A stretch of DNA of 64,000 nt from Xylophilus sp042867185 (GCA_042867185.1 JBHZQV010000006.1:62001-126000), one strand, 5' to 3'. Positions 17,669 to 26,626 are shown, counted from the stretch's first letter. The notes: a model not told the origin generated them from the sequence alone. Numbers and translations: made by a program.

Positions 17669-17669
17669 A

Positions 17670-18998
17670 TTATTTTGCCCTTAGAATTTTTTTTATGACT
17701 GGAGTCAATGGCGTTCTTATCCCCGCCGGCATAGCCATCCAAACCGGAACCAGCCAATCTAACACAATCCTCGACAGATGCGCATTGAACAGAGGGAAAG
17801 TTATGGCGGGCGGAACCACCGTGGAAAGAGCTCTTACAGGCATAGTGGTCAACAGAGATGGTTGAATAGAAAAGCTTGAAAAAACAGAGTCGCGTTGAAT
17901 CAGAATTTTATTCTGTGATATCCAATCCGAAATGGCTAAATCTGTTTTTCTCACAAATTCTGAATAGCCGTAATTTCCTTCGCCGATTATCTCTTCATAA
18001 GCCCGATCAGCCATCGAGTCAATCAATTCTGAATCATTAAGTGCCGCACTGATCTCAGCGAGATTAGAGCCGTCTTTTCGCAAAGCAAGATAATGTACGC
18101 CTGATTTCAATACGTTTGAATACGTTCCTTCGAAAAGTACGAGAACGGTTCTTGCAGCTATAGCCTCAAAAATTCGAGGTGATATCTGATTCATTAATCC
18201 TGGTGCTTCATAGGCGGCAACAACTGCGTTGTAAACCTCTTGATCATTGCAATCAGGATTTTCTTCTCTGAATTCTGTTATCTTTTGCTGAAGGTCACCG
18301 TTCCAGTCGAACACATTACTACCACTTTCAGAGCCCAACATTGCCCGGCATGATTTCATAAAATCATACCAAGAAGGCCCATATATGCGCGCCTCTTCGG
18401 TCCATTCGATGTCACATGGAATGCCATTTTTTAAACAATAGGCTTTCACCATCTTCCCAATCTGAACCTTCTCCTCGCCTAACTGACCATATCTTGACGG
18501 TAAAGGCCTGCCTCGGTAACCAACTTGAATTGACCTTTTAGAAGGAGGAATATCTCCAGTCAATCCGGAGAGATCATATGGAACATAACCAGTCAAAACT
18601 GAAATGAACCTAACACCAGGAAAGTTTTTGGCGGGATATATTTTCTCTACATTTTTTGCGGGTACAACCGTAAAAACTAAATTTATTTTTAGCTTTTTTA
18701 TCCAAGCCCATGCTTTATGGGTGTGATCGTACTCGTCTTGAATATATAAGACTTTCAATCCTCGAAAATTCTCAAATAAGCTGCATGTGGTTTTTGAAAC
18801 TTGATCGTAGGGCAGTCTTACCGAATAATGCAAAGCGATAGCATCGAATCTTTGAGAGTCGACATTTATGACGCTTGAATCGTCTTGATGAAGATAAAAA
18901 TATCTATTGCTAGAGTAATTTCCAAAACTGGCAGCGTGTTCATGCACGGTATTGGTATAAGTTTGACTGGCGTTGTATAAAAATAAAACGTTATACAC
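17670..18998 (-). CDS. GT-B-like protein of unrecognised family, first copy
   Basis: A 442-residue paralogue of the 14523-15779 protein, sharing the QDEYD, LTGY, YRGR.LP, CDIEW.EE.RIYG and MNQISPR.FEA blocks. I infer a glycosyltransferase from the C-terminal GT-B-like motif and from its position, but this is not certain. Two GTG starts are possible. I chose 18998 over 19007 because AGGTGG lies five bases before it and because it aligns with the start of the paralogue. The ribosome binding site overlaps the stop codon of the upstream methyltransferase gene (TAGGTGG). It has a C-terminal extension of about 40 residues with hydrophobic character. AT-rich. Confidence 0.7.
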   Translation of the reverse strand: MYNVLFLYNASQTYTNTVHEHAASFGNYSSNRYFYLHQDDSSVINVDSQRFDAIALHYSVRLPYDQVSKTTCSLFENFRGLKVLYIQDEYDHTHKAWAWIKKLKINLVFTVVPAKNVEKIYPAKNFPGVRFISVLTGYVPYDLSGLTGDIPPSKRSIQVGYRGRPLPSRYGQLGEEKVQIGKMVKAYCLKNGIPCDIEWTEEARIYGPSWYDFMKSCRAMLGSESGSNVFDWNGDLQQKITEFREENPDCNDQEVYNAVVAAYEAPGLMNQISPRIFEAIAARTVLVLFEGTYSNVLKSGVHYLALRKDGSNLAEISAALNDSELIDSMADRAYEEIIGEGNYGYSEFVRKTDLAISDWISQNKILIQRDSVFSSFSIQPSLLTTMPVRALSTVVPPAITFPLFNAHLSRIVLDWLVPVWMAMPAGIRTPLTPVIKKILRAK

Positions 18999-19007
18999 AA
19001 TAACCAC

Positions 19008-19838
19008 CTAGCGAGTAACTTTTACATATAAATCCAAGCCTAGTAATTTTGGCCAAATGGTTTTAAGCAGTTCCGATCTTTCTTTATTTTTAAAAGGTGT
19101 TGCCTGGTCAATATTTTCGAGACTCATTTCGCATCTGCTGAAATCTTTGCAATATTTGCGCAATGATTTTTTAGAAATCCAATCAGTATGAGGCGCAGCT
19201 TCAGATTTCAAGTTAATGTCGTATGCCGATCTTTGTTTGGCATCAGCCTTCTCAACCACGCGACGACTGCCAAAAATTTCAGTCAATAAATACATAGCGG
19301 TGGCAGATGTGTTTTGAATCCAGCGTCTGTATGAGTATGCGTAATAAACCATGAATATTAAAGTCCCGCCTGGCTTAAGCAATTTATAACACTCGTCTAT
19401 AGCAAGTTGAAGATTCCCGGTATGATGAAGGCAGCCAATCGCGACAATTGTATCAAACGACTGATGAGGGAATGGCGGCTGCAATATGCTTCCTTGCACA
19501 ACATTGCCTGCTAGTTTTATCTGTTTGATTCTGTGCCGAACCATCTTCACTGGACCCAGCGCTATATCTAGACCAGAATAAACAGCACCATGCTTTACCA
19601 CACGCTGTGCGACGGTCCCATACCCCAACCCTATCTCCAAAACATTCATGCCACTCAGTTTTGAGAAAGAAATGTGTTTTTCTAGGTACGGATAAAAATC
19701 GAGATACCACTGGTCAAATTTAAGCAAGGATGCTTCGCTCGCATCTTTGACACCTAAAAATTGTGCCAGTTGCGAACCGCAAGGCTCATCCCAGAAATCT
19801 TCGTTTTTCCGAGATATCTCTTCATCGATTTTTTCCAT
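19008..19838 (-). CDS. SAM-dependent methyltransferase (class I)
   Basis: A 276-residue cytoplasmic methyltransferase. The SAM-binding motif I is VLEIGLGYGTVAQRV, followed by YSGLDIA (motif II acidic residue) and FDTIVAIGCLHHTGN, then LLKPGGTLIFMVYYAYSYR, all typical of Methyltransf_11 proteins. I chose the ATG at 19838, with AAGG seven bases upstream; a TTG at 19874 would add 12 residues. In ABC-transporter-dependent O-antigen systems a methyltransferase can modify or cap the chain end; that role here is inference. AT-rich like its neighbours. Confidence 0.82.
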   Translation of the reverse strand: MEKIDEEISRKNEDFWDEPCGSQLAQFLGVKDASEASLLKFDQWYLDFYPYLEKHISFSKLSGMNVLEIGLGYGTVAQRVVKHGAVYSGLDIALGPVKMVRHRIKQIKLAGNVVQGSILQPPFPHQSFDTIVAIGCLHHTGNLQLAIDECYKLLKPGGTLIFMVYYAYSYRRWIQNTSATAMYLLTEIFGSRRVVEKADAKQRSAYDINLKSEAAPHTDWISKKSLRKYCKDFSRCEMSLENIDQATPFKNKERSELLKTIWPKLLGLDLYVKVTR

Positions 19839-19882
19839 GGAACGCCTTTTGAAGATAGAACAAACGTTCCACAATTAAAGTA

Positions 19883-20857
19883 CTACGTCATTCTTTGAAA
19901 ATTACAAAGATTTAGAAGTCCCTGCTTGAGTTCTACAGTCGATTCGAATTTCAAATCGCGCTTGGCCAACACTGTTGATCCGATTCTATTTTTTACAAAT
20001 GGCCTATTTACTGCTTTAAAAATTGCATCAGGAGTCGTCGGAAAAATCGATTGAAGGCCGTTTACCAGTTCTTTTATCGACGTCTTGATTCCCGTACCGA
20101 CGTTGTAGCAGCGCATTTCAGCGCTAGACTGCATGGCCAAAATATTGGCGCGGGCACAATCTCGCACGTCCACGAAGTCATAGGCCTGAGATCCGTCACC
20201 ATGGATAACCGGCGCTTGGCCATCTTTTAGGGCTTTAATCATCCGTGTAACTACTCCAATGTACGCACCCTTATCGTCTTGACGCGGCCCGTATACATTC
20301 ATATATCTGAGCCCAACATAACTCGATTTCTTATCGCGGCTGGCAACGCGCCGATATAAAGCCTTGAGAAGATATTCGCCGCACACTTTAGTTGCACCGT
20401 AGAATTCTTCGCAGTTAAACGGATGACTTTCCTCCATTGGCTCAAAAACCGCATCGCCATATACCGAGGCTGAAGATGAATAAACCAAACGGCGAATTCC
20501 ATTAGAAATGCAGGCTTCTGCAACATTCAGTGTGCCACCTACATTGACTTCAAATGCGGAGCGTGGATATTCATTACAGTGCAGCAGCCATAATGCCGCC
20601 AAATGAAATACTCCATCCATCCCATGCATTGCGGAATTCAAGGTATCCCGATGCAAAATATCCCCTCCACTGGGGAATATTTCACAACGAGGGTCCTTTA
20701 AAGCTTCACCAAGATTCGAAAGGCGCCCCCTGGACAGATTGTCATAAATTCTGACGTGCGCTGCCCCGGCGCTAAGCAACTGCTCTACCAGATGAGAACC
20801 TATAAAACCCGCACCTCCAATCACTAGGAAGGAGTGACCTTGTATTGTCAGTGACAT
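19883..20857 (-). CDS. NAD-dependent nucleotide-sugar epimerase/dehydratase (SDR) 1
   Basis: Extended short-chain dehydrogenase of 324 residues acting on a nucleotide sugar. It has GGAGFIGSH for NAD binding, VYSSSASVYGD with the catalytic Ser region, and YGATK as the catalytic Tyr-Lys pair. The segment RYMNVYGPRQ is common in UDP-sugar 4-epimerases. It is the last of four consecutive SDR genes in transcription order and lies one base after the stop of the upstream one. A 4-epimerase role, for example gluco to galacto, is plausible but unproven. Confidence 0.85.
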   Translation of the reverse strand: MSLTIQGHSFLVIGGAGFIGSHLVEQLLSAGAAHVRIYDNLSRGRLSNLGEALKDPRCEIFPSGGDILHRDTLNSAMHGMDGVFHLAALWLLHCNEYPRSAFEVNVGGTLNVAEACISNGIRRLVYSSSASVYGDAVFEPMEESHPFNCEEFYGATKVCGEYLLKALYRRVASRDKKSSYVGLRYMNVYGPRQDDKGAYIGVVTRMIKALKDGQAPVIHGDGSQAYDFVDVRDCARANILAMQSSAEMRCYNVGTGIKTSIKELVNGLQSIFPTTPDAIFKAVNRPFVKNRIGSTVLAKRDLKFESTVELKQGLLNLCNFQRMT

Positions 20858-20858
20858 T

Positions 20859-21917
20859 TCAGTGCTGGCTCATCATCTTTTGATGCTTCGCCATGCAACG
20901 GCCGATCATTTCGGCATTTTTTTGCGTCCATTCGACAGTACGGCGAAGACCTTCCCGGATGTCCACTTCGGCTTCAAAACCTAATTGTTCGCAGGCTTTG
21001 TCTGTCGAGGCAAAACGTTTGCCGGATCGGTCCCAATCTCTAGCAGGGCGCAGATCTAAAGGTATTTTGTTGCCTGTAAATTCATTGATCCAAGTAGCTA
21101 GCTCGAGAATCGTGGTTTCACGACCGGTAGCCAAGTTATAGATTTCACCTTTCTGTCCTTGCAAAGCGCAGGCCATCAAGCCACGCGCCATATCTTCCAC
21201 GAAGATAAAGTCACGGCTAGCGTTGCCACCGTTATCCAAAGGTAGTGCTTCTTGTTGCAAAGACCGCCATACAAAAGTCGGTGTTACGTTGCGCCAAACG
21301 GTATGAGAAGTGCCACGCCATTGACCAGCGCCCAAGATTTCTCCCGGCCCATATACATTGGAAAAGCGAGCTTTCACGAAGGGTAGGTCCGCTCTCTGGA
21401 GAAAATAGTTTCCATACAACTCACCAATGATCTTTGAGATCGAATAGGGACTGTCATGGTAAAGCGTGACAGGCTGATCTTCCGTCGTGGCAGAAGCGAC
21501 GTGATAAGTCTTCTCGGCAACCGCACAAGCTGCCGCTGCGTAAACCACTTTCTTCAGCGCTTTGATGGCAGATAACCGCTGAAACAGTTTCAAGCTGGTC
21601 AACGTATTGTTTTCGTGGTCTGCCAGTGGATTGGCGATGGAAGATTGATTGCCGTGGTAGCAAGCCAAGTGGAATGCGTAATCAAGATCGTCGGGCAACG
21701 ATGACAGAATCTGATCGTCGGTAATGGACCCAAAAACAAAGCGCACTCGTGGGTCGGCCGGGATGTTGCTTGCCTCTGATGAAAGCAGGTTGTCCACAAC
21801 AATGATTTCTAGTGGATCTTGTTGCAGGATTGCGTGGGTCAGATTACTGCCTACGAAGCCTGCGCCTCCAACGACCAGCACGCGTTGTCCAGAAAACGTA
21901 GCGGAGTTCACATGCAT
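20859..21917 (-). CDS. NAD-dependent nucleotide-sugar epimerase/dehydratase (SDR) 2
   Basis: A 352-residue extended SDR. GGAGFVGSN forms the dinucleotide loop, YAAAACAVA replaces the usual SSS-x-VYG active-site strand, and YSISK is the Tyr-Lys pair. RFSNVYGPGEI resembles CDP- or GDP-sugar dehydratases and UDP-sugar epimerases. The Ala-rich strand where a Ser or Thr is usual is a small oddity that may affect chemistry. The gene is packed between two other SDR genes, three bases after the upstream stop. Confidence 0.83.
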   Translation of the reverse strand: MHVNSATFSGQRVLVVGGAGFVGSNLTHAILQQDPLEIIVVDNLLSSEASNIPADPRVRFVFGSITDDQILSSLPDDLDYAFHLACYHGNQSSIANPLADHENNTLTSLKLFQRLSAIKALKKVVYAAAACAVAEKTYHVASATTEDQPVTLYHDSPYSISKIIGELYGNYFLQRADLPFVKARFSNVYGPGEILGAGQWRGTSHTVWRNVTPTFVWRSLQQEALPLDNGGNASRDFIFVEDMARGLMACALQGQKGEIYNLATGRETTILELATWINEFTGNKIPLDLRPARDWDRSGKRFASTDKACEQLGFEAEVDIREGLRRTVEWTQKNAEMIGRCMAKHQKMMSQH

Positions 21918-21920
21918 GAT

Positions 21921-22853
21921 TTAAGCAGCGCTAGGCGGTTTGAGGTGGCTGAAGACGTCGTTGACACCGTGCTGGTCATACCAATTCAGTTGCCTCTGAA
22001 TAGTTTGCTCAAAGTCTAGTTGGCATTTCCAACCAAAGTCCGCCTCTGTTTTGCTCGCGTCCAAGCAAACCACGGGAACATCGTCTTCCAACGGTGGCAC
22101 CACATTCACTTCGGTCGGATCAAGCCCCAAATAGCGCTCTACGGCGCGATAGATGTCCAAGATCGAATGCGCCTCGCCGCTTGACACGTTGTAGACCCCG
22201 GTGGGGGCATTTTGCTGAATGGCCAGATCCATGAATCGCAAGAAGTCCTGCATATCAAGAAAATCCCTGGCCGTATCTGAGCAAAAGCACTTCTGCCCCG
22301 CCTTGAGCCTTTTGTAAAAAGTAGGAATTGGACCGATTGCTAGGCGAGGGCCAGTCACGTTCGCAATGCGAAGAGACAGCGAAGGCACCTTGCTCATCAG
22401 CAAGAACTGCTCGCCGGCAGTTTTGCTGATGCCGTAGCTAGTAAAAGGCGCACAACGCTCCTGCGTCGAGATGGGCAACGAGGTAGGGCGGCCGTAGCAC
22501 AGCGCAGTCTGAAAATTGACGAGCCGTTTGACTTGATGACGTTCACTAGCGCGGGCCACGACAATGCTGCCGGTGATGTTAGTGTCTGCGTCCTCTCGCC
22601 AATTCTCAGGATCTTTGTAAGCAGCAGCGGCGTGAATAACGATCTCTGGTGCAAATGCATCGAATGCCTTGTCTACCCAAGCCGCATCGGCGATATGGCC
22701 TTCATGCACTTGAAGGCCTTCGACAGTTGGCACAACCTCCCGCTTACCCGTGGCGAAATTGTCAAGCACCGCGATTTGGTGACCTTTTGGCAACCAATGT
22801 TCAATAAGGTTGGAGCCTAAACAGCCGGCTCCTCCCGTGATCAGAATCCGCAT
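21921..22853 (-). CDS. NAD-dependent nucleotide-sugar epimerase (SDR) 3, WbmG/WbmH-like
   Basis: A 310-residue SDR with TGGAGCLGSN at residues 6-15, the segment HAAAAYKDPENW, an active-site strand NFQTALCYG (Thr in the Ser/Thr position), and YGISK. The HAA-x-YKDP and FQTALCYG blocks are shared with the next gene upstream, so the two are paralogues. They resemble what I remember of the Bordetella WbmG and WbmH O-antigen enzymes, which act on diacetamido-hexuronic acids. The exact centre inverted is unknown. Confidence 0.83.
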   Translation of the reverse strand: MRILITGGAGCLGSNLIEHWLPKGHQIAVLDNFATGKREVVPTVEGLQVHEGHIADAAWVDKAFDAFAPEIVIHAAAAYKDPENWREDADTNITGSIVVARASERHQVKRLVNFQTALCYGRPTSLPISTQERCAPFTSYGISKTAGEQFLLMSKVPSLSLRIANVTGPRLAIGPIPTFYKRLKAGQKCFCSDTARDFLDMQDFLRFMDLAIQQNAPTGVYNVSSGEAHSILDIYRAVERYLGLDPTEVNVVPPLEDDVPVVCLDASKTEADFGWKCQLDFEQTIQRQLNWYDQHGVNDVFSHLKPPSAA

Positions 22854-22864
22854 AGGTTCCTACC

Positions 22865-23803
22865 TTAGTGCTTGTTTTCGAGGCGCAGATGGGTGTACTC
22901 ACCGAGCGTGCCATGCTGCTTGTAATAAGCGATAGCCGTATCTACCGTATGCTGGAGCGGCGTGAAAGTCAGTTGCCCGAAATCTTCGAATGTTCTAGAG
23001 GGGTCCAGCAGGATCGAGGCGACGTCGTCTGGGCCGAGTTCTTTGACCTCCGCTTCTGGCTTGTCGATGAAGCCCATTGCAGTGACTACAGCGTTGTAAA
23101 GCTCTTCGATTGCGATATCCGTGCCGGAAGAAAAGTGGTAGGTCCCGTGACCCGTGCCATCGCACGCTTTAAGAACCACTCTAGCCAGATCCTCAACAAA
23201 GACGAAATCACGGCGAGCCTTGGTGACGAAGCAACGTTTGCCGTCCTTGAGTCGCTGATAGAAAATGGGCAGCGGGCCGGCAACGTTGCGGGGGCCAACC
23301 ACGTTTGCCAAGCGGAACGTGACGAAGTCCAGCCCTGATAGCTCAAGGTAAAGCTCGTTTGCCGTTTTGCTGATGGCGTAACTGCTTCCACCCGGCGAGC
23401 GCGGGTGGTCTAGGCGGATGGGGTGCTGTTGCGGACGCAGCCCATAGCAGAGTGCGGTTTGAAAATATACAAAACGCTTTACTCCGTTACGCTTCGCTGC
23501 GTCGATAACGTTAGAACCGCCAACGCAGTTCGTCAGCGTGTCGTTGTACCAGTCATCGGGGTCCTTATAAGAAGCTGCCGTGTGGACCACCGCGTCCGGG
23601 CCGAACTCCTGCAGCAGTTGATCCACGAGAGCCTTGTCGGCGATGGAGCCAATCACGACCTTCAGCTGGGGGTGCTCATCCAAATGCTCACGCCTGCCAG
23701 TAGCAAGGTTATCGACCGTGAGAACTTCGTCGCCGCGGGAAAGCAGCATTTCAATGACATGGGATCCGATTTGGCCGAGGCCACCAGTGACAAAAACTTT
23801 CAT
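22865..23803 (-). CDS. NAD-dependent nucleotide-sugar epimerase (SDR) 4, WbmG/WbmH-like
   Basis: A 312-residue SDR paralogous to SDR 3. It has TGGLGQIGSH, HTAASYKDPDDW, YFQTALCYG and YAISK. I chose the ATG at 23803; the open frame extends 61 codons further but overlaps the 2-epimerase gene and has no family similarity. It begins 16 bases after the 2-epimerase stop. Likely role: epimerising the UDP-diacetamido-hexuronic acid made by the upstream enzymes. Confidence 0.85.
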   Translation of the reverse strand: MKVFVTGGLGQIGSHVIEMLLSRGDEVLTVDNLATGRREHLDEHPQLKVVIGSIADKALVDQLLQEFGPDAVVHTAASYKDPDDWYNDTLTNCVGGSNVIDAAKRNGVKRFVYFQTALCYGLRPQQHPIRLDHPRSPGGSSYAISKTANELYLELSGLDFVTFRLANVVGPRNVAGPLPIFYQRLKDGKRCFVTKARRDFVFVEDLARVVLKACDGTGHGTYHFSSGTDIAIEELYNAVVTAMGFIDKPEAEVKELGPDDVASILLDPSRTFEDFGQLTFTPLQHTVDTAIAYYKQHGTLGEYTHLRLENKH

Positions 23804-23819
23804 TAGATTTCCGCTGAAG

Positions 23820-24914
23820 TTAGGTAGTGAGAATTTGCAGGAGGCGTTTTGAAGCATCGCCGTTGCCGTAGGGGTTTTCGTGCACCGCGGCAGGAAGCCC
23901 AGCAGATGCCAGGTCCTTGTAGGCGCCGAGGATGCTTTTCTTCGAAGCTCCCGCGAGACGGTTCCAACCCAATTGGACGGTTTCAACCCACTCTGTCTCG
24001 TCGCGAAGCGTGATGCAGGGAACGCGATAGAAGTACGCTTCCTTTTGCACTCCGCCGGAGTCGGTCATGATGACCGTCGATGCTTGCTCCAGAGCGACCA
24101 TGTCGAGGTAGGGCAGGGGCTCGACCACCAGCAGCCTATACAGACTGGCCTGGAGTCCTGTCGCCTCTATCAGTTTTCGGGTTCGAGGGTGGAGCGGTAG
24201 CACGACCGGCATATCCTCGGCGATTTCAGCCAACGATTCGAGAATTTGCGTCAAGCGATCCGGATCATCGGTATTTTCCGCGCGATGGCATGTTGCAAGA
24301 ACGTACCCGCGTCCTTGGAGCTTCAGTCTGTCGAGTATGCAACTTCGCTGCCGCGCCAGTTGGCCATAGAAGCGGGAAGCGTCGAACATCACATCCCCCA
24401 CAAGATGTACGCCTCGGGAGAGACCTTCGCTGGCAAGATGCTGGACCGCAGTGGCGGTGGGACACAAAAGCAGCGTCGAAATCCTGTCAGTCAGTATCCG
24501 GTTGAGCTCCTCGGGCATCCGCATGTTGAACGAGCGCAACCCCGCCTCCACATGCGCAATTGGTATATTGAGCTTGGCAGCGGCAAGTGCGCCTGCCAGT
24601 GTCGAATTCGTGTCTCCGTACACCAGCACCCAGTCTGGCCGCTCGGTCAACAGCACCGCTTCGATTGACTCGAGCATCCGGCCCGTCATTGCGCCATGGT
24701 TGCCGCCCGAGATCGCCAAGTGAACATGCGGCTCCGGTATGTCGAGCTCATCGAAAAATACTTTCGACATGTTGTCGTCGAAGTGCTGACCGGTATGAAC
24801 GATACGCTCTTCCAACTTGTCCGAGAAATCCGTGCGGATAGTTCGGGAGACTGCTGCCGCCTTGATGAACTGCGGGCGCGCGCCTACGATCGTGACGATT
24901 TTGGCTAAGGTCAT
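23820..24914 (-). CDS. UDP-N-acetylglucosamine 2-epimerase family (WbpI/WlbD-like)
   Basis: Non-hydrolysing 2-epimerase of 364 residues: VGARPQFIKAAAVSR at the start, HTGQHFDDNMS, YGDTNSTLAGALAAAKL, HVEAGLRSFNMRMPEE and DSGGVQKEAYF. Alone, the family would be called WecB. In this locus, right after WbpE- and WbpD-like genes, the better reading is WbpI, which converts UDP-GlcNAc(3NAc)A to UDP-ManNAc(3NAc)A. Its ATG overlaps the aminotransferase stop (ATGA). Confidence 0.88.
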   Translation of the reverse strand: MTLAKIVTIVGARPQFIKAAAVSRTIRTDFSDKLEERIVHTGQHFDDNMSKVFFDELDIPEPHVHLAISGGNHGAMTGRMLESIEAVLLTERPDWVLVYGDTNSTLAGALAAAKLNIPIAHVEAGLRSFNMRMPEELNRILTDRISTLLLCPTATAVQHLASEGLSRGVHLVGDVMFDASRFYGQLARQRSCILDRLKLQGRGYVLATCHRAENTDDPDRLTQILESLAEIAEDMPVVLPLHPRTRKLIEATGLQASLYRLLVVEPLPYLDMVALEQASTVIMTDSGGVQKEAYFYRVPCITLRDETEWVETVQLGWNRLAGASKKSILGAYKDLASAGLPAAVHENPYGNGDASKRLLQILTT

Positions 24915-25999
24915 ACGGTGACCTCTGCCAGCGCCTGGATGACCCTATCTTGGTCTGAGGATCTCAGGAAAGGTCCCATGGGCAGACTAAGTACTTCTGT
25001 GGCCAATCGATCTCCCACTGGTAGACCCGCGTTTAGATCTTCAACCGCAGGTTGCTGGTTGAGCGGCAGAGGATAGTGAACGGTAGTGGGTATCCCGATT
25101 GCGCGTAGCGAAGACTGTATGCGTTCCCGCCTCGGCGTAAGGATGGTGTACTGCGCCCACGCGCTTCGTCGGTTCTGTTCAATCACCGGTTCGGTGATGC
25201 CTGGGACTGCGCCAAGCGCTTTGGTATAGCGGCTGGCCACTTGCTGTCGAAGTGAAATCTCGTCGTCGAACGTGACCATCTTCGCAAGAAGCACCGCCGC
25301 CTGCAGCGTATCCAGCCGGCTGTTGACTCCTACCCGCACGTGGTAATACCGGCGCTCCTGTCCATGGCGTGCAATTTGACGCATGACCAGCGCCAGCGCC
25401 TCGTCATTGGTGAAGATGGCCCCACCGTCCCCATAGCACCCCAACGGCTTGCTCGGAAAAAAGCTTGCACAGGCGATGGTCGTGAGGTTGCAGCTTTTAC
25501 GGCCCCGGTAGGTAGCACCGAAGCTCTGCGCCGCATCCTCGATCACCGGGATGCCGTGCCGCGCGGCGATCTCGTTGATCGCATCGAAATCCGCGCATTG
25601 TCCATACAGACTGACCGGGATGATGGCCTTGGTGCGCGGCGTGATGGCCGCCTCGAGCAGTGCGGGATCGAGGTTGTAGGTGATCGGCGAGACGTCCACG
25701 TACACAGGCTTCGCACCGAGCAATGCCACGGTTTCGGCGGTGGCGATATAAGTGAAGCCAGGTGTGATGACCTCGTCTCCGGGGCCGATACCCAATGCCA
25801 TCTGCGCGATCTGGAGCGCGTCGGTGCCGTTGGCGACCGTGATGCAGTACCGGGCGCCGGTATAGGCGGCCAACTGCTCTTCCAGCTCGTGCACCTCCGG
25901 GCCCAGGATGTATTGGCCGTGGTCCAGCACCTTCTGGATGCGGGTGTCGATATCCGATTTGAGCCTCTGGTACTGGGCCTTGAGGTCGGTAAATTCCAT
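24911..25999 (-). CDS. DegT/DnrJ/EryC1/StrS aminotransferase (WbpE/WlbC-like)
   Basis: PLP-dependent sugar aminotransferase of 362 residues. PLP lysine is Lys184 in SFFPSKPLGCYGDGG, close to Lys185 of Pseudomonas WbpE. NGTDALQIAQMALGIGPGDEV and EDAAQSFGA are further family motifs. Predicted reaction: amination of UDP-3-keto-GlcNAcA from glutamate, the third step to UDP-2,3-diacetamido-2,3-dideoxy-hexuronic acid. It lies between the acetyltransferase and the 2-epimerase, matching the pathway order. Confidence 0.9.
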   Translation of the reverse strand: MEFTDLKAQYQRLKSDIDTRIQKVLDHGQYILGPEVHELEEQLAAYTGARYCITVANGTDALQIAQMALGIGPGDEVITPGFTYIATAETVALLGAKPVYVDVSPITYNLDPALLEAAITPRTKAIIPVSLYGQCADFDAINEIAARHGIPVIEDAAQSFGATYRGRKSCNLTTIACASFFPSKPLGCYGDGGAIFTNDEALALVMRQIARHGQERRYYHVRVGVNSRLDTLQAAVLLAKMVTFDDEISLRQQVASRYTKALGAVPGITEPVIEQNRRSAWAQYTILTPRRERIQSSLRAIGIPTTVHYPLPLNQQPAVEDLNAGLPVGDRLATEVLSLPMGPFLRSSDQDRVIQALAEVTV

Positions 26000-26026
26000 A
26001 TCAAATTCCGTAATGGCTGCAGGCCG

Positions 26027-26611
26027 TCATACCCGTCGCAGGCTATCGCCCAGCAGGCGATAGGTGGCACCGGATTGGGAGCATTGCACTTCTGCTTCGC
26101 CCGCGAGGGGCAGGTCGAGGCGGTCGCCGTGCTCGCTCATCCACCCGATCTGCCGCGCAGGCACCCCGGCCACCAGTGCGTAGGGTTTCACATCGCGATT
26201 CACCACGGCACCGGCGCCGACGAAGGCATGCGCACCGACCGTGGTGCCGCACACCACGGTGGCATTGGCGCCGAGCGTGGCACCCCGGCACACACGCGTG
26301 GGCCGGTATTCGTCCTTGCGCGCAACGCTGCTGCGCGGGTTATAGACATTGGTAAACACCACGCTGGGGCCGCAGAACACGTCGTCTTCCAGCGTGACGG
26401 CATCGTAGACGCTGACATTGTTCTGGACCTTGACGTTGTCGCCGATCACCACGTCGTTGCCTACATAGACGTTCTGCCCGAAAGAGCAGGCCTTGCCGAT
26501 CCGTGCGCCAGCGGAAATATGGACCCAGTGCCATATGCGCGTGCCGGCGCCGATCTGTGCGCCGGCATCGACGATGGCCGTGGGATGTGCGGTATAGGGT
26601 GTGGGGCTCAT
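26027..26611 (-). CDS. Left-handed beta-helix N-acetyltransferase (WbpD/WlbB-like)
   Basis: A 194-residue acetyltransferase made mostly of hexapeptide repeats (IGAGTRI, IGKACSF, IGDNVKV, LEDDVF, LGANATV, VGAHAFVGAGAVV). Typical WbpD residues include the NVYNPRS loop. It should acetylate the 3-amino group of UDP-GlcNAc(3NH2)A using acetyl-CoA. The length equals that of WbpD/WlbB. The gene lies 15 bases after wzt and 27 bases before the aminotransferase gene. Confidence 0.9.
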   Translation of the reverse strand: MSPTPYTAHPTAIVDAGAQIGAGTRIWHWVHISAGARIGKACSFGQNVYVGNDVVIGDNVKVQNNVSVYDAVTLEDDVFCGPSVVFTNVYNPRSSVARKDEYRPTRVCRGATLGANATVVCGTTVGAHAFVGAGAVVNRDVKPYALVAGVPARQIGWMSEHGDRLDLPLAGEAEVQCSQSGATYRLLGDSLRRV

Positions 26612-26626
26612 GCTGCGTGAAGGGTG

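Noticed and set aside
14523..18998. Insertion sequence or transposon as the cause of the AT-rich stretch
   Set aside because: No transposase, terminal inverted repeats or target duplications are visible; all frames there encode plausible glycan enzymes.
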